Program-made: the position numbers and the translations under genes
The notes under the pieces: generated by a model
Seen by the model: the letters and a program-made list of their open reading frames with translations, nothing else
Told to the model about the DNA's origin: nothing
Database searches by the model: none
NCBI GenBank assembly: GCA_035649275.1
Contig: DASRJW010000136.1
Location: forward strand, 1 to 55,998
DNA: 55,998 nucleotides
Reading direction: 5' to 3'
From: Candidatus Krumholzibacteriia bacterium
GTDB lineage: Bacteria > Krumholzibacteriota > Krumholzibacteriia > G020349025
Shown here: positions 1 to 7,912 of the stretch, piece by piece
How positions within the stretch are numbered: position 1 is the stretch's first letter
Layout: every line of letters begins with the position of its first letter

Positions 1-413
1 GCCGCGACGGCATGGTCAAGGAAGCGCTCGACCTGTTCCCGAAGCTCACGGCGGAGGCTTTCAAGGGCTCGCCCATCGAAGTTGAGTACAAGAAGCTGAG
101 CCCGACGCCGGACGAGTTTCAGAAGTTCGTCAAGCGGATCCTCGCCATGGCCTCGAAAGGGCACGACATCGGCGCCGACAAGCTGAAGGCGACCACGGCG
201 CCCATGCTCTTCATCCACGGCGACGCCGACGGCATCCGGCTCGAACACGTCGCGGAGATGTTCCGGTTGAAGGGCGGCGAGGTCCACGGCGACCTGCGAC
301 CGCGCTCCGCCTCGCGCTTGGCCATCTTGCCCAACACCACCCACGTCACGCTGATGCAGCGCATGGCCGTCATCGTGCCGATGGTGAACGACTTTCTCGA
401 CGCCAAGCCGTAA
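1..413 (+). CDS. Alpha/beta hydrolase, C-terminal part (5' truncated by window)
   Basis: The reading frame is open to the left edge (codons R-D-G precede the first ATG at position 12), so only the C-terminal ~137 residues are present. The visible part fits the cap and last third of an alpha/beta-fold hydrolase: a strand followed by HGDADG, which normally carries the acid residue of the triad, then LPNTTHVTL, whose His would be the catalytic base. The nucleophile elbow (GxSxG) would lie outside the window. Proteins of this type are soluble esterase/lactonase-like enzymes and the substrate cannot be told. The TAA stop is followed within 15 nt by an inverted repeat (427-455). The family call is fairly secure; which subfamily is not. 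Confidence 0.75.
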   Translation, partial: RDGMVKEALDLFPKLTAEAFKGSPIEVEYKKLSPTPDEFQKFVKRILAMASKGHDIGADKLKATTAPMLFIHGDADGIRLEHVAEMFRLKGGEVHGDLRPRSASRLAILPNTTHVTLMQRMAVIVPMVNDFLDAKP

Positions 414-979
414 AGCAAAACAGAAAGCCAAGGTGTAGCCGCTACGGCGCTTGGCAGACAGGCCGAACCAGCCGTTGCACCTGACCGCGGCGGCATCACG
501 GTTTATCGAGGTTCAACGTCTCGCCAGCCGCCGCGGCCGGGCGCCAGCTGCGGCTTCGTGGCGGCGGAGCCCCAGACCTGGAGCACGGTCAAAGGTCTGT
601 ATCGTTGATCGCTTCACGCGCCGACCCACGGCCACGCTCTCCCGGGCGTGGCCGCGTCGCTTTCCCGCCGCGCCGACGGCGTGCGGGCCGCAGCCACGGA
701 CGCAGCGGGTGCAAGATTCCGCCCGGAGCCGGCGAGACCGTGGAGCCAAAGGTCCGCTGGGGAGCGGTCGGCCTTCCAGGCGCTCCCGGGGGGTGGCGCG
801 CTTCCTGCTCGAGCGGGGCCGCACTCCAGGCTGCGCTCCCGGGCCCCGCAAGGTGTCGGGGAAGGGGAGCACGAGCGGGAGATGCGAAGGACGTACGAGA
901 GTTGCCGAGATGCAGGGAGGCATCCCGCCGTCGCGCGAGGTAGCCACTGGAGCCCTCTCGGCCGACAGGGGAGAAGCGA
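414..979. other. Non-coding stretch with palindromes, possible relic attC-like element
   Basis: No convincing gene is seen. The several overlapping frames here are Arg/Pro-rich shadows without family features. The left part holds the inverted repeat at 427-455 and a second imperfect hairpin: GACCGCGGCGGC (483-494) against GCCGCCGCGGCC (527-538), preceded by GCCGAAC (462-468), which is close to an attC R'' box (RYYYAAC). A matching R' box (GTTRRRY) was not found, so any attC would be degraded. The right part (about 600-960) is very GC-rich and shows nothing beyond the Shine-Dalgarno of the next gene. Confidence 0.35.
427..455. terminator. Inverted repeat downstream of the hydrolase, terminator-like without T-tract
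   Basis: Two nested arms are visible: GCCAAG (427-432) with CTTGGC (450-455), and GTAGC (435-439) with GCTAC (441-445). It lies 14 nt after the hydrolase stop, a terminator position, but no run of T follows, so it may act as an RNA-end stabiliser or belong to the palindromic element that follows. Confidence 0.4.
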
Positions 980-1588
980 ATGAAGACATTGCTCATGCAT
1001 CTTGCCGTGGCCTGCTGCCTGGTGGCGACAGTGTACGCGGAGGAGGCGACCATCGGCGTCTACGTGGACGCAGCCGGGACCCAGTGCACCGGCAGCACCG
1101 GCGGCGGCGTGGTCACGGGCTCGGTGTGGGTGAACCTGGCTGGGGCCGCCGCGGGTGGCATCACCGGTGCGGAGTTCCGAGTGGACAACAACCACCGGCC
1201 CGATTGCACCGTGGCCGTGAGCCCGGACCCAGCGGCCCTGATCGTGCTCGGGGATGCTTTCAACCTGGCAGGGACCAACATCGCCTACGATACCTGCCAG
1301 ACCAGTGCGCGAGTGCGGCTGTTCACCTTCACGCTGACGGAGAACACGCCCTCCTCGGACATCTGGTTGTCGCTGACCCAGCACTACCGGCCCTCGAATC
1401 CGTACTATGCCTGCCCGCTCGTCACGCTCTGTGACGGGCCGGTGTTCACCAAGGTCTGTGCCGGTCCGGAAGCGAACAGCGTGGCCTGGCAGGCGCTGCT
1501 CAACCCGAGCGGCAGCCTCACCGCCGACTGCGTTCCCGTGGGGGTCGCACCCACCAGCTGGTCGCAGGTCAAGAGCCTGTACCACTAG
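980..1588 (+). CDS. Secreted cysteine-rich protein of unknown function
   Basis: 202 residues. The first ~20 residues (MKTLLMHLAVACCLVATVYA) form a typical Sec signal peptide with cleavage expected before EEA, so the product is exported. The mature part is Gly/Thr-rich, beta-strand-like, and carries seven cysteines, some probably in disulfides. No catalytic motif or named domain is recognised. The start is supported by GGGGAGAA 6 nt upstream of the ATG. Its TAG stop shares the tetranucleotide CTAG with the stop of the convergent LysR gene, leaving no room for a terminator between them. Similar short exported proteins are common in candidate-phylum genomes, but no function can be offered. Confidence 0.7.
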   Translation: MKTLLMHLAVACCLVATVYAEEATIGVYVDAAGTQCTGSTGGGVVTGSVWVNLAGAAAGGITGAEFRVDNNHRPDCTVAVSPDPAALIVLGDAFNLAGTNIAYDTCQTSARVRLFTFTLTENTPSSDIWLSLTQHYRPSNPYYACPLVTLCDGPVFTKVCAGPEANSVAWQALLNPSGSLTADCVPVGVAPTSWSQVKSLYH

Positions 1589-2565
1589 GAACGTCGGCGT
1601 TTCCTGTCCTTCTCCAGCCGGGATCCATCGTGGGATGGGTCCCGGCTTCGCTTTCCCCCGCGCAGCGGTGGAAAGCGAGCATGGAGGAGAGCGATGAAAC
1701 GCGCCGCCGGCGGTTCCAAAGGCCGGCCGCTTCGGGTGACCACCGCGAGCGTGCGGGAGAAGCGTGCGTCGTGAGGCTCCAGCCGGCAGAGTCGGCCGGC
1801 TTCCAAGTCGGCGCGCACCTGCGCCAGGGGCAAGATGGCGAGGCCCACGCCGACCTCGGCCAAGCGCTTCATGGCTTCCGGGGACTCGGTCTCCATGGCC
1901 ACCAGAGGCGAGAGTCCGTGAGCGCGGAACACCCGGTCGAGGGTGGCGCGGGTGTGGGAGCCGCGGCTGTAGAGAATCAAGGGTTGCGCCGCCAGCATGC
2001 CGAGGTCGAGACGACGGCGGCCCGCGAGGGGGTGCGCCGGGCTGCCGACGCAGACGAGCACGTCCTCGAAGATGGGCACCACGCGGAGCTGCGACTCCGC
2101 CGCCGGCCGGCCGCTCCCGGGGAGGGCGACGAAGCCGAGATCCACCTCGCGGCGACGCACCGCAGCGAGGACCCGGCGCGAATCCACCACCTGGACGAGG
2201 AGCTCGATCTCCGGGTGGGAGCGGCGAAACTCCAGGTAGATCTCCGGCAGCAGATAGATGCTGACCGCGTCGATGGTGGCCAGGCGCAGCGTGCCGCTCT
2301 GCCGGCCCCGCTGCGAGGAGAGACGGCGCTCCAGGGCCTCGGCGGCGCCGAGAACCCCGCGGCTTTCCTCGAGCAATACCTGACCCGCCGAGGTGAGGTG
2401 GAGCCGGCGGCCGCGGCGCTCGAAGAGCTGTACCTCCAGCTGGCGTTCCAGGGCGGCGATGCGGGCGCTCACCGCCGGTTGGGTGAGGTGCAAGGTCTCG
2501 GCGGCGCGGCGCATGCCCTGCAGGCGTACCACGGCGACGAAGGTGTGCAGCAGCTCGAGATCCAC
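1585..2565 (-). CDS. LysR-family transcriptional regulator
   Basis: 326 residues. The N-terminal winged helix-turn-helix is clear: DLELLHTFVAVVRLQGMRRA, then LHLTQPAVSARIAALE and LFERRGRRLHLTSAG, the canonical LysR pattern. The rest is the two-lobed periplasmic-binding-protein-like effector domain (LRLATIDAVSIYLLP, FEDVLVCVGSPAHPLAG). I chose the GTG at 2565 because GGAGGGAG stands 6 nt before it; an in-frame ATG at 2613 lacks such a site. It is transcribed divergently from inositol-3-phosphate synthase across ~150 bp, the usual arrangement for a LysR protein and its target, so control of that gene is likely but inferred. The C-terminus has an extra Arg/Lys-rich tail of ~25 residues. The effector is unknown. 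Confidence 0.9.
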   Translation of the reverse strand: MDLELLHTFVAVVRLQGMRRAAETLHLTQPAVSARIAALERQLEVQLFERRGRRLHLTSAGQVLLEESRGVLGAAEALERRLSSQRGRQSGTLRLATIDAVSIYLLPEIYLEFRRSHPEIELLVQVVDSRRVLAAVRRREVDLGFVALPGSGRPAAESQLRVVPIFEDVLVCVGSPAHPLAGRRRLDLGMLAAQPLILYSRGSHTRATLDRVFRAHGLSPLVAMETESPEAMKRLAEVGVGLAILPLAQVRADLEAGRLCRLEPHDARFSRTLAVVTRSGRPLEPPAARFIALLHARFPPLRGGKRSRDPSHDGSRLEKDRKRRRS

Positions 2566-2715
2566 CGACTCCCTCCGCGGCGACGACTGATCGAGAATTC
2601 TTATCGAATTCATTCTAAAAATCAACTCGACCGATCGGACCACGGGCCCTAGGATGGCTCCCTGGGGCGCCGGACCGCGGCGCCCTCCCCACGACGACCC
2701 ACTTCGGGAGGCTCC

Positions 2716-4041
2716 ATGCGCGCGCCCACGTCCATCGCTCCGGCCAGCGGCCGGCTCGGGATCCTCATGCCCGGGCTCGGCGCGGTCGCCACCACCTTCA
2801 TCGCCGGCATCGCCGCGGTGCGCCACGGCCTGGCCCTGCCCATCGGCTCGCTGACGCAGATGGGCACTATCCGCTTGGGCAAGCGCACCGAGAATCGGGT
2901 GCCGGCGCTGCGCGATTTCCTCCCCCTCGTGCCGCTGGAGAACCTGGTCTGCGGCGGTTGGGATCTCTTCCCCGAGGATTGCTACCAGTCGGCGCTGCAC
3001 GCCGGCGTGCTCGAACCGACGCTGCTGCAGCAGGTGCGGGAAGATCTGGAAGCGGTGCGCCCCATGCCGGCGGTGTTCGACCGGGCCTACGTGCGCAAGC
3101 TGGACGGGACGCACGTGAAGAAGGGGCCGCACAAGATGCAGCTCGCCGAGCAGCTCATGCAGGACATCGAGGACTTCCGCCGCCAGCACGACCTGGAGCG
3201 CCTGGTCATGGTCTGGTGCGGCAGCACCGAGGTCTACATGGAGCCGAAGCCGGTGCACGCGTCGCTGCAAGCTTTCGAAAAAGGATTGCGCGACAACGAC
3301 CCGGGCATCGCCCCGAGCATGATTTACGCCTACGCGGCGCTCAAATCGCGGCTCCCCTTCGCCAACGGCGCTCCCAACCTCACGGTGGACATCCCGGCGC
3401 TGCGGGAGCTGGCGCGGGAGGTGCGCGTCCCCATCGCCGGCAAGGATTTCAAGACCGGTCAGACCCTGATGAAGACGATCCTCGCCCCGGGTCTGCGCGC
3501 CCGTCTCCTCGGTGTGCACGGTTGGTACTCCACCAACATCCTGGGCAACCGGGACGGCGAGGTGTTGGACGACCCGGATGCCTTCAAGAGCAAGGAAGTG
3601 AGCAAGCTCTCGGTGCTGGAGACCATCCTGCAGCCGCAGCATCACCCGGAGCTCTACGGCGACATCCATCACGTGGTGCGCATCAACTACTACCCGCCGC
3701 GAGGGGACAACAAGGAAGGCTGGGACAACATCGACATCTTCGGTTGGCTCGGCTACCCGATGCAGATCAAGATCAACTTCCTCTGCCGCGATTCCATCCT
3801 GGCGGCGCCCATCGTCCTGGATCTGGCGCTGTTCATGGACCTGGCGGCGCGCTCCGGACTCGCCGGCGTGCAGGAGTGGCTGTCGTTCTACTTCAAGAGT
3901 CCCATGACCGCGCCGGATCTGTACCCGGAGCACGACCTCTTCGTGCAGAAGACGAAGCTGAAGAACACCCTGCGTTGGTTGCGCGGGGAGGAGCAGATCA
4001 CCCATCTCGGCCGGGAGTACTACGACGCTCCCGCCGACTGA
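2716..4041 (+). CDS. ino1: Inositol-3-phosphate synthase (myo-inositol-1-phosphate synthase)
   Basis: 441 residues. The enzyme converts glucose 6-phosphate to 1D-myo-inositol 3-phosphate with catalytic NAD+, the first step towards inositol lipids or inositol-based solutes. Visible hallmarks are the Rossmann loop PGLGAVATT (residues 19-27), the stretch PNLTVDIPAL near residue 220, IAGKDFKTGQT with the conserved lysines K243 and K246, and GWYSTNILGNRDGEVLDDP after it. Length fits the ~440-residue bacterial class. GGGAGG lies 6 nt before the ATG. It is divergent from a LysR gene and ends 9 nt short of the convergent glycogen-binding-domain gene. A PatA/PimA-like pair at 43851-45877 may use its product, which is an inference. 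Confidence 0.93.
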   Translation: MRAPTSIAPASGRLGILMPGLGAVATTFIAGIAAVRHGLALPIGSLTQMGTIRLGKRTENRVPALRDFLPLVPLENLVCGGWDLFPEDCYQSALHAGVLEPTLLQQVREDLEAVRPMPAVFDRAYVRKLDGTHVKKGPHKMQLAEQLMQDIEDFRRQHDLERLVMVWCGSTEVYMEPKPVHASLQAFEKGLRDNDPGIAPSMIYAYAALKSRLPFANGAPNLTVDIPALRELAREVRVPIAGKDFKTGQTLMKTILAPGLRARLLGVHGWYSTNILGNRDGEVLDDPDAFKSKEVSKLSVLETILQPQHHPELYGDIHHVVRINYYPPRGDNKEGWDNIDIFGWLGYPMQIKINFLCRDSILAAPIVLDLALFMDLAARSGLAGVQEWLSFYFKSPMTAPDLYPEHDLFVQKTKLKNTLRWLRGEEQITHLGREYYDAPAD

Positions 4042-4050
4042 GCCGCGCCT

Positions 4051-5235
4051 CTAGGGCACGATGAGGAGAGAATTCTGGCCGCCGAAACCGTCCGCTTCCC
4101 GGCGGGGAGCAGACGGGTCGGCCTGCATGCGGCCGTCGATGCGCAGCTTGTAGGCGTACCGGCCCGGCGGCAGGACCAGATCGCGCTTCCAGCGACCGCG
4201 CTCGGCCCGTTCCAGCGGCCAGGGCACCCAGGCGTTGAAGCTGCCGAGCACCTGCACCTCGTGGGCGGCCGCCGCTTGGACTTGAAGGACGACGTGCCGG
4301 TGCGCGGGCGGATTGCTCTCGCCGCCGGACAAGGCGCTGGCGAAGCCCTGCAGGAAGCGATCGAGATCGTTGTCGAGCTGGCGCGGCCAGGTGCCGTCGT
4401 CACGGAGCAGGGTGAGGCCGAACTGCCAGGAGTCGCGACGGGAACAGCTGCGGGCGAGCAGCGTGTGCCGCCCTGGACCGAGGCGCACGGGCTTGCCGGC
4501 GGCGAGGACGCGGCCGTCGACCACGACGCGTTCGGTTCCGGCGGAAGTCCAGTGCAGGCGCTCGCCGTCGGCGAGGTCGAACATGGTGAAAGCGCAAGCG
4601 CACTGCGGCGCCGCGGCCGCGCCGTAGACGACGTCGAGTTCCACCGCGCCCGCGTCATCGTAGGCCGCCAGCGGCACACGCTGCCAGCGCACCTCGCCGC
4701 TCCCGCCGGACACCGCCTTTTCCAGATTGATCCCTGCCTCCGGCGGCAGCAACGCCCCGGGAGCAGGGGGCGCGAACGGACCGATGACGATCCACTGCAC
4801 CGGCCGGTTCCAGCGGGTGCGCAAGGTGCCGACCTCGCTGCCGCCGACCTCGACGCGCAAGACCGCGTCGTAGGGCCCCGGGCTGGCGTCGTCGGGCAGC
4901 GCGAAGCCGAGCTCGTGTTCGACGCAGTCGCCGAACGCTTGCAGGCGGAAGGGCAGGCGCCGGGCGGGCTCCACCTGCCATGCCGCGGTGGCGAGCACCT
5001 GCAGCGAGCCTTCCAGGGCCGACGAGTCCGCATTGCACAGCTGCAGGCGCAGATGCCCCACGCTGCCGCGGTGCAGCGTCGGACTCTGGAGCACGACGGC
5101 GCGGGCGCGCAGCGGGCCGAGCGGCGACGCTTCGACGGGGAAGGGGAGGAAGGCGGAATCCGCCGCGGCGAGGGCCGGTGCTGCCCAGGTGGGCGCGGCG
5201 CTGGCCACGCACCCAACCAGGAGCGTGGCGCCCAT
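4051..5235 (-). CDS. Exported protein with C-terminal glycogen-binding (CBM48/AMPK-type) domain
   Basis: 394 residues. The last ~80 residues match the glycogen-binding module found in AMPK beta and isoamylases: VLGSFNAW, then GRWKRDLVLPPGRYAYKLRIDG. The middle is a beta-rich region of unknown type, with stretches resembling sugar-binding or PA14-like folds (WTSAGTERVVVDGRVLAAGK). The N-terminus MGATLLVGC is hydrophobic and the LVGC could be a lipobox, but it lacks the usual basic residues. A CTG 24 nt upstream (overlapping the upstream stop) would add LKRQRR and make a better signal, so the start is uncertain. It follows the CheB-like gene by 20 nt and is probably co-transcribed with it. A carbohydrate-sensing envelope role is possible but not shown. 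Confidence 0.75.
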   Translation of the reverse strand: MGATLLVGCVASAAPTWAAPALAAADSAFLPFPVEASPLGPLRARAVVLQSPTLHRGSVGHLRLQLCNADSSALEGSLQVLATAAWQVEPARRLPFRLQAFGDCVEHELGFALPDDASPGPYDAVLRVEVGGSEVGTLRTRWNRPVQWIVIGPFAPPAPGALLPPEAGINLEKAVSGGSGEVRWQRVPLAAYDDAGAVELDVVYGAAAAPQCACAFTMFDLADGERLHWTSAGTERVVVDGRVLAAGKPVRLGPGRHTLLARSCSRRDSWQFGLTLLRDDGTWPRQLDNDLDRFLQGFASALSGGESNPPAHRHVVLQVQAAAAHEVQVLGSFNAWVPWPLERAERGRWKRDLVLPPGRYAYKLRIDGRMQADPSAPRREADGFGGQNSLLIVP

Positions 5236-5255
5236 CCCGCACCGGCGCTGCCGCT

Positions 5256-6320
5256 TCAGGCCTCGGTGACCTGCAGCGGCTGCATCAGCATCGACAGACG
5301 TTCGGCGATCTCGTTGATGGGGAGGCATTCGATGGCTCCTCCGGCGTCGCGGGCGCGTCCGGGCAGTTCGTAGAGCAGGGACGAATCCCGATCTTGGATG
5401 ATGGTGAGGGCACCGGCGGCGCGCAGCGCCAGCAAGCCTTCGCAGCCGTCGCCGCCCGTGCCGGAGAGCAGCACTCCGACCGCACCGGCACCGAAGCTGC
5501 GGGCGACGCTGCGGAGCAGAGCGTCGAGAGGTTTCCCGTCGCCGCGCTCGCTCTCCACCTGCAGCGCCGCGCCGCCGCTGCCCGCGCTGGTGACACGCAA
5601 GCTCTCGTCGTCGCCGGCCAGGTAGACATGGCCGATTTCCAAGGACTGGCCGTGGACGGCGCGCCGCACCGTGGCGCCGGTGTGCTTTTCCAACCATTGG
5701 GCCAGCGTGCCGCGCAAGCGCGGCGGCAGCCGTTGCACGTAGACGATGGGGCTCCAAGTCTGGCGGCGTAGGGTGGTGAGGATGCGGCGCATCCCCATGG
5801 GTCCGCCCGGACCGGCGGCCACCACGATCAGTTTGTCCGTGGCCGGGAGACGGCGGAGCGCCCCGCGCAGATCGAAGACGCTGGCATCGGGAAAGGCACC
5901 GGAGAGCGGGTAGATGCTCTCCAGCTGTTCCACCACTTGGGCGCGTCCGGCGGTGTGGATGCCTTCTTCCAGCTGGCGCACGAAGAGCGCGGTGTCGGTC
6001 TCGGGATGCTCCAGCAGGTCCACTGCGCCCCATTCCAGCGGTCGCAGGGCGGCGAGGCCGTGCAGCTGCGGGCGGACGATGCAGAGCGTCGGGATGCGGA
6101 AGCGCCCCGTGGCGGTCTGGACGAGCTCGCGCACCCCTTCGAGTTCTGCATCGGCGACGACGACTTGCGGGCGCAGGCGCGCCAGCTCTTCGGAGAGCGA
6201 GGCTGTGCCCTCCCGCTGCGGTGGGCAAAGGGTGATGCCGTTGGTGCGCCAGTCCTGTTGCAGGCGCTGTTGCAGGCCCTCGTCACCGAGGAGGGCGAAG
6301 ACGCGGATCGAAGCGCTCAC
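5256..6320 (-). CDS. CheB-like protein (receiver + methylesterase fold) with degenerate active site
   Basis: 354 residues with CheB layout: an N-terminal receiver-like domain (Asp57 in VVVADAELEG is the likely phosphoacceptor; WGAVDLLEHP resembles the receiver end) and a C-terminal CheB methylesterase fold. In active CheB the triad is Ser in GASTGG, His in QHMPP and Asp in GMGxDG. Here the first motif reads AAGPGGP (Gly170 in place of Ser), the second VQRLPP (Arg197 in place of His), and only Asp291 (SGTGGDG) remains. Esterase/deamidase activity is therefore unlikely and a regulatory or binding role is more plausible. GTG at 6320 is preceded by GGAGG at 4 nt; an ATG at 6335 is too close to its own AGGAGG. 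No CheR or receptor gene is near. Confidence 0.85.
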   Translation of the reverse strand: MSASIRVFALLGDEGLQQRLQQDWRTNGITLCPPQREGTASLSEELARLRPQVVVADAELEGVRELVQTATGRFRIPTLCIVRPQLHGLAALRPLEWGAVDLLEHPETDTALFVRQLEEGIHTAGRAQVVEQLESIYPLSGAFPDASVFDLRGALRRLPATDKLIVVAAGPGGPMGMRRILTTLRRQTWSPIVYVQRLPPRLRGTLAQWLEKHTGATVRRAVHGQSLEIGHVYLAGDDESLRVTSAGSGGAALQVESERGDGKPLDALLRSVARSFGAGAVGVLLSGTGGDGCEGLLALRAAGALTIIQDRDSSLLYELPGRARDAGGAIECLPINEIAERLSMLMQPLQVTEA

Positions 6321-6660
6321 GGGGCCTCCGGGCATTCCTCCTGGGGCCGTCCGCGCCGGCGCGGGACCCGCACGGAGCGACGTTGCGCGGCAAGGGGCTC
6401 GGAGCACGTTTGATGCCGCCGGCCGGGCGGACGGCGGCGGCGCGTCGGCACGGCGCGGGCCCGCTGCGAGCGCCGTGGGCCATCGTTCCCGGTGGGGACA
6501 CGGGCGTTCTCGTACTGCCCCGCCGCAGCGCCGCACGCACTCCCACTCCGCGCGGCCAGCTTGACCTCCAGAAGAGCGGGCCGTATAAAGGGGCCTGTTC
6601 CAGCCTGTCTGCCAACGCACGTTGCGGGGTCTCCTTCCTCCTGTCACCCGGGACAGAGCG
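6321..6660. other. Divergent intergenic region carrying the acyl-CoA operon promoter
   Basis: 340 bp between the minus-strand CheB-like gene and the plus-strand thiolase. It holds the strong sigma70-type promoter at 6561-6589. A promoter for the CheB-like gene is expected here too, but none stands out in the very GC-rich left half. No small gene is supported; the frames seen are shadows. Confidence 0.5.
6561..6589 (+). promoter_or_regulatory. Sigma70-type promoter for the acyl-CoA operon
   Basis: TTGACC (6561-6566) and TATAAA (6584-6589) are separated by exactly 17 nt. The -10 box stands out in an otherwise GC-rich region. The start of transcription would be near 6597, giving a ~65-nt leader before the thiolase ATG at 6661. 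Confidence 0.75.
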
Positions 6661-7845
6661 ATGCACGAGGTCGTCGTCACAGCCGCGCGGCGCACGCCCT
6701 TCGGCAAGTTCCTCGGTGCGTTGGCCGGCGTGCCGGCGACTGCGCTCGGGGCCACGGCGGTGCGTGCCGTGCTCGCCGAGTCGGGGTTGCCGCCGGAGCA
6801 AGTGGACGAGGTCATCTTCGGCCAGGCACGGCAGGCCGGCGCCGGGCCGAATCCGGCGCGGCAAGTTGGGCGTGGTGCCGGCCTTCCCGACCAGGTGCCC
6901 GCTTTCACGGTCAACAAGGCCTGCGGCTCCGGTCTCAAGGCGGTGCTGCTGGCGGCGCAGGCGATCCGCTCGGGCGAGGCGCGCATCGTCGTAGCCGGCG
7001 GCATGGAGAGCATGTCGCGGGTGCCCTATCTCCTCGAAGGCGCTCGCAGCGGTTACCGCCTCGGACACGGGCAGCTGGTCGACGCCATGTACCGGGACGG
7101 CTTCACCGATCCGCTCTGCGGCTTGGTCATGGGGGAGACGGCGGAGAACCTGGCGCGGCAGCACGACATCTCCCGCGCCGCCCAGGATGCCTACGCTCTG
7201 GAGTCGCACCGCCGCGCTACCGCGGCGTGGAGCGAGGGGCGATTCGCCGCCGAGATCGTCACCCTCGACCTTCCCGACGGCCGCGGTGGCAGCGCCCGTC
7301 TCGAGCGAGACGAGCATCCCCGTGCCGACACCAGCTTGGAAAAGTTGTCCGCGTTGCAGCCGGTCTTTGCCGCCGGCGGCACGGTGAGCCCGGGCAATGC
7401 GTCGGGGATCACCGACGGCGCCGCGGCGCTGCTACTGATGGACGCAGCCACGGCGCGGCGGACGGGGCAGAAGATCCTGGGACGACTCGGCGCCGCGACG
7501 CAGGTCGGCGTCGATCCCGCCATCATGGGGATCGCCCCGGTGCCGGCGCTGCGCCGCCTGTTCGAGCGCACCGGGCTCGGGGTCGACGGCGTCGATCTGT
7601 TCGAGCTCAACGAGGCCTTCGCCGCCCAAGTGCTCGCTTGCCTGCACGAGCTGCCGCTGCCGCCGGAGCGACTCAACGTCAATGGTGGCGCCATCGCACT
7701 GGGGCACCCGATCGGCGCCAGCGGCGCCCGCATCCTGGTGACGTTGCTGCACGAAATGGGTCGGCGCGGCGCGCGCCGCGGCGTGGCGACGTTGTGCATT
7801 TCCGGCGGTCAGGGTCTGGCGCTGCTCGTCGAGAGCGCCTCTTGA
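6661..7845 (+). CDS. Acetyl-CoA C-acyltransferase (thiolase), first copy
   Basis: 394 residues, the normal length of a degradative/biosynthetic thiolase. It interconverts acyl-CoA plus acetyl-CoA with 3-ketoacyl-CoA. The nucleophilic cysteine is Cys88 in VNKACGSGLKAV. The C-terminal signatures are NVNGGAIALGHPIGASGAR (His base) and CISGGQG (second Cys). The ATG at 6661 matches the family N-terminus (HEVVVTAARRTPFG); an upstream TTG at 6622 would add a non-homologous leader. It heads a five-gene operon behind the promoter at 6561 and is followed after 67 nt by the 3-hydroxyacyl-CoA dehydrogenase. A second, sequence-divergent thiolase sits two genes downstream, suggesting different chain-length or direction preference. 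Confidence 0.93.
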   Translation: MHEVVVTAARRTPFGKFLGALAGVPATALGATAVRAVLAESGLPPEQVDEVIFGQARQAGAGPNPARQVGRGAGLPDQVPAFTVNKACGSGLKAVLLAAQAIRSGEARIVVAGGMESMSRVPYLLEGARSGYRLGHGQLVDAMYRDGFTDPLCGLVMGETAENLARQHDISRAAQDAYALESHRRATAAWSEGRFAAEIVTLDLPDGRGGSARLERDEHPRADTSLEKLSALQPVFAAGGTVSPGNASGITDGAAALLLMDAATARRTGQKILGRLGAATQVGVDPAIMGIAPVPALRRLFERTGLGVDGVDLFELNEAFAAQVLACLHELPLPPERLNVNGGAIALGHPIGASGARILVTLLHEMGRRGARRGVATLCISGGQGLALLVESAS

Positions 7846-7912
7846 GGTGACTGCGAACCAAGCGGGCGGAGTTTTGCGGTCGGGAACTCACCCCTCACGG
7901 CAAGGAGAGAGC

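Noticed and set aside
451-1434. 327-codon plus-strand frame and its minus-strand counterparts around 513-1585
   Set aside because: Arg/Pro/Gly-rich translation without domains; conflicts with the signal-peptide-bearing gene at 980 and covers a palindromic non-coding region.
2566-4005. Long N-terminal extension of the LysR reading frame on the minus strand
   Set aside because: It is antisense to inositol-3-phosphate synthase, has no family features, and the LysR domain starts at a GTG with a good ribosome-binding site.
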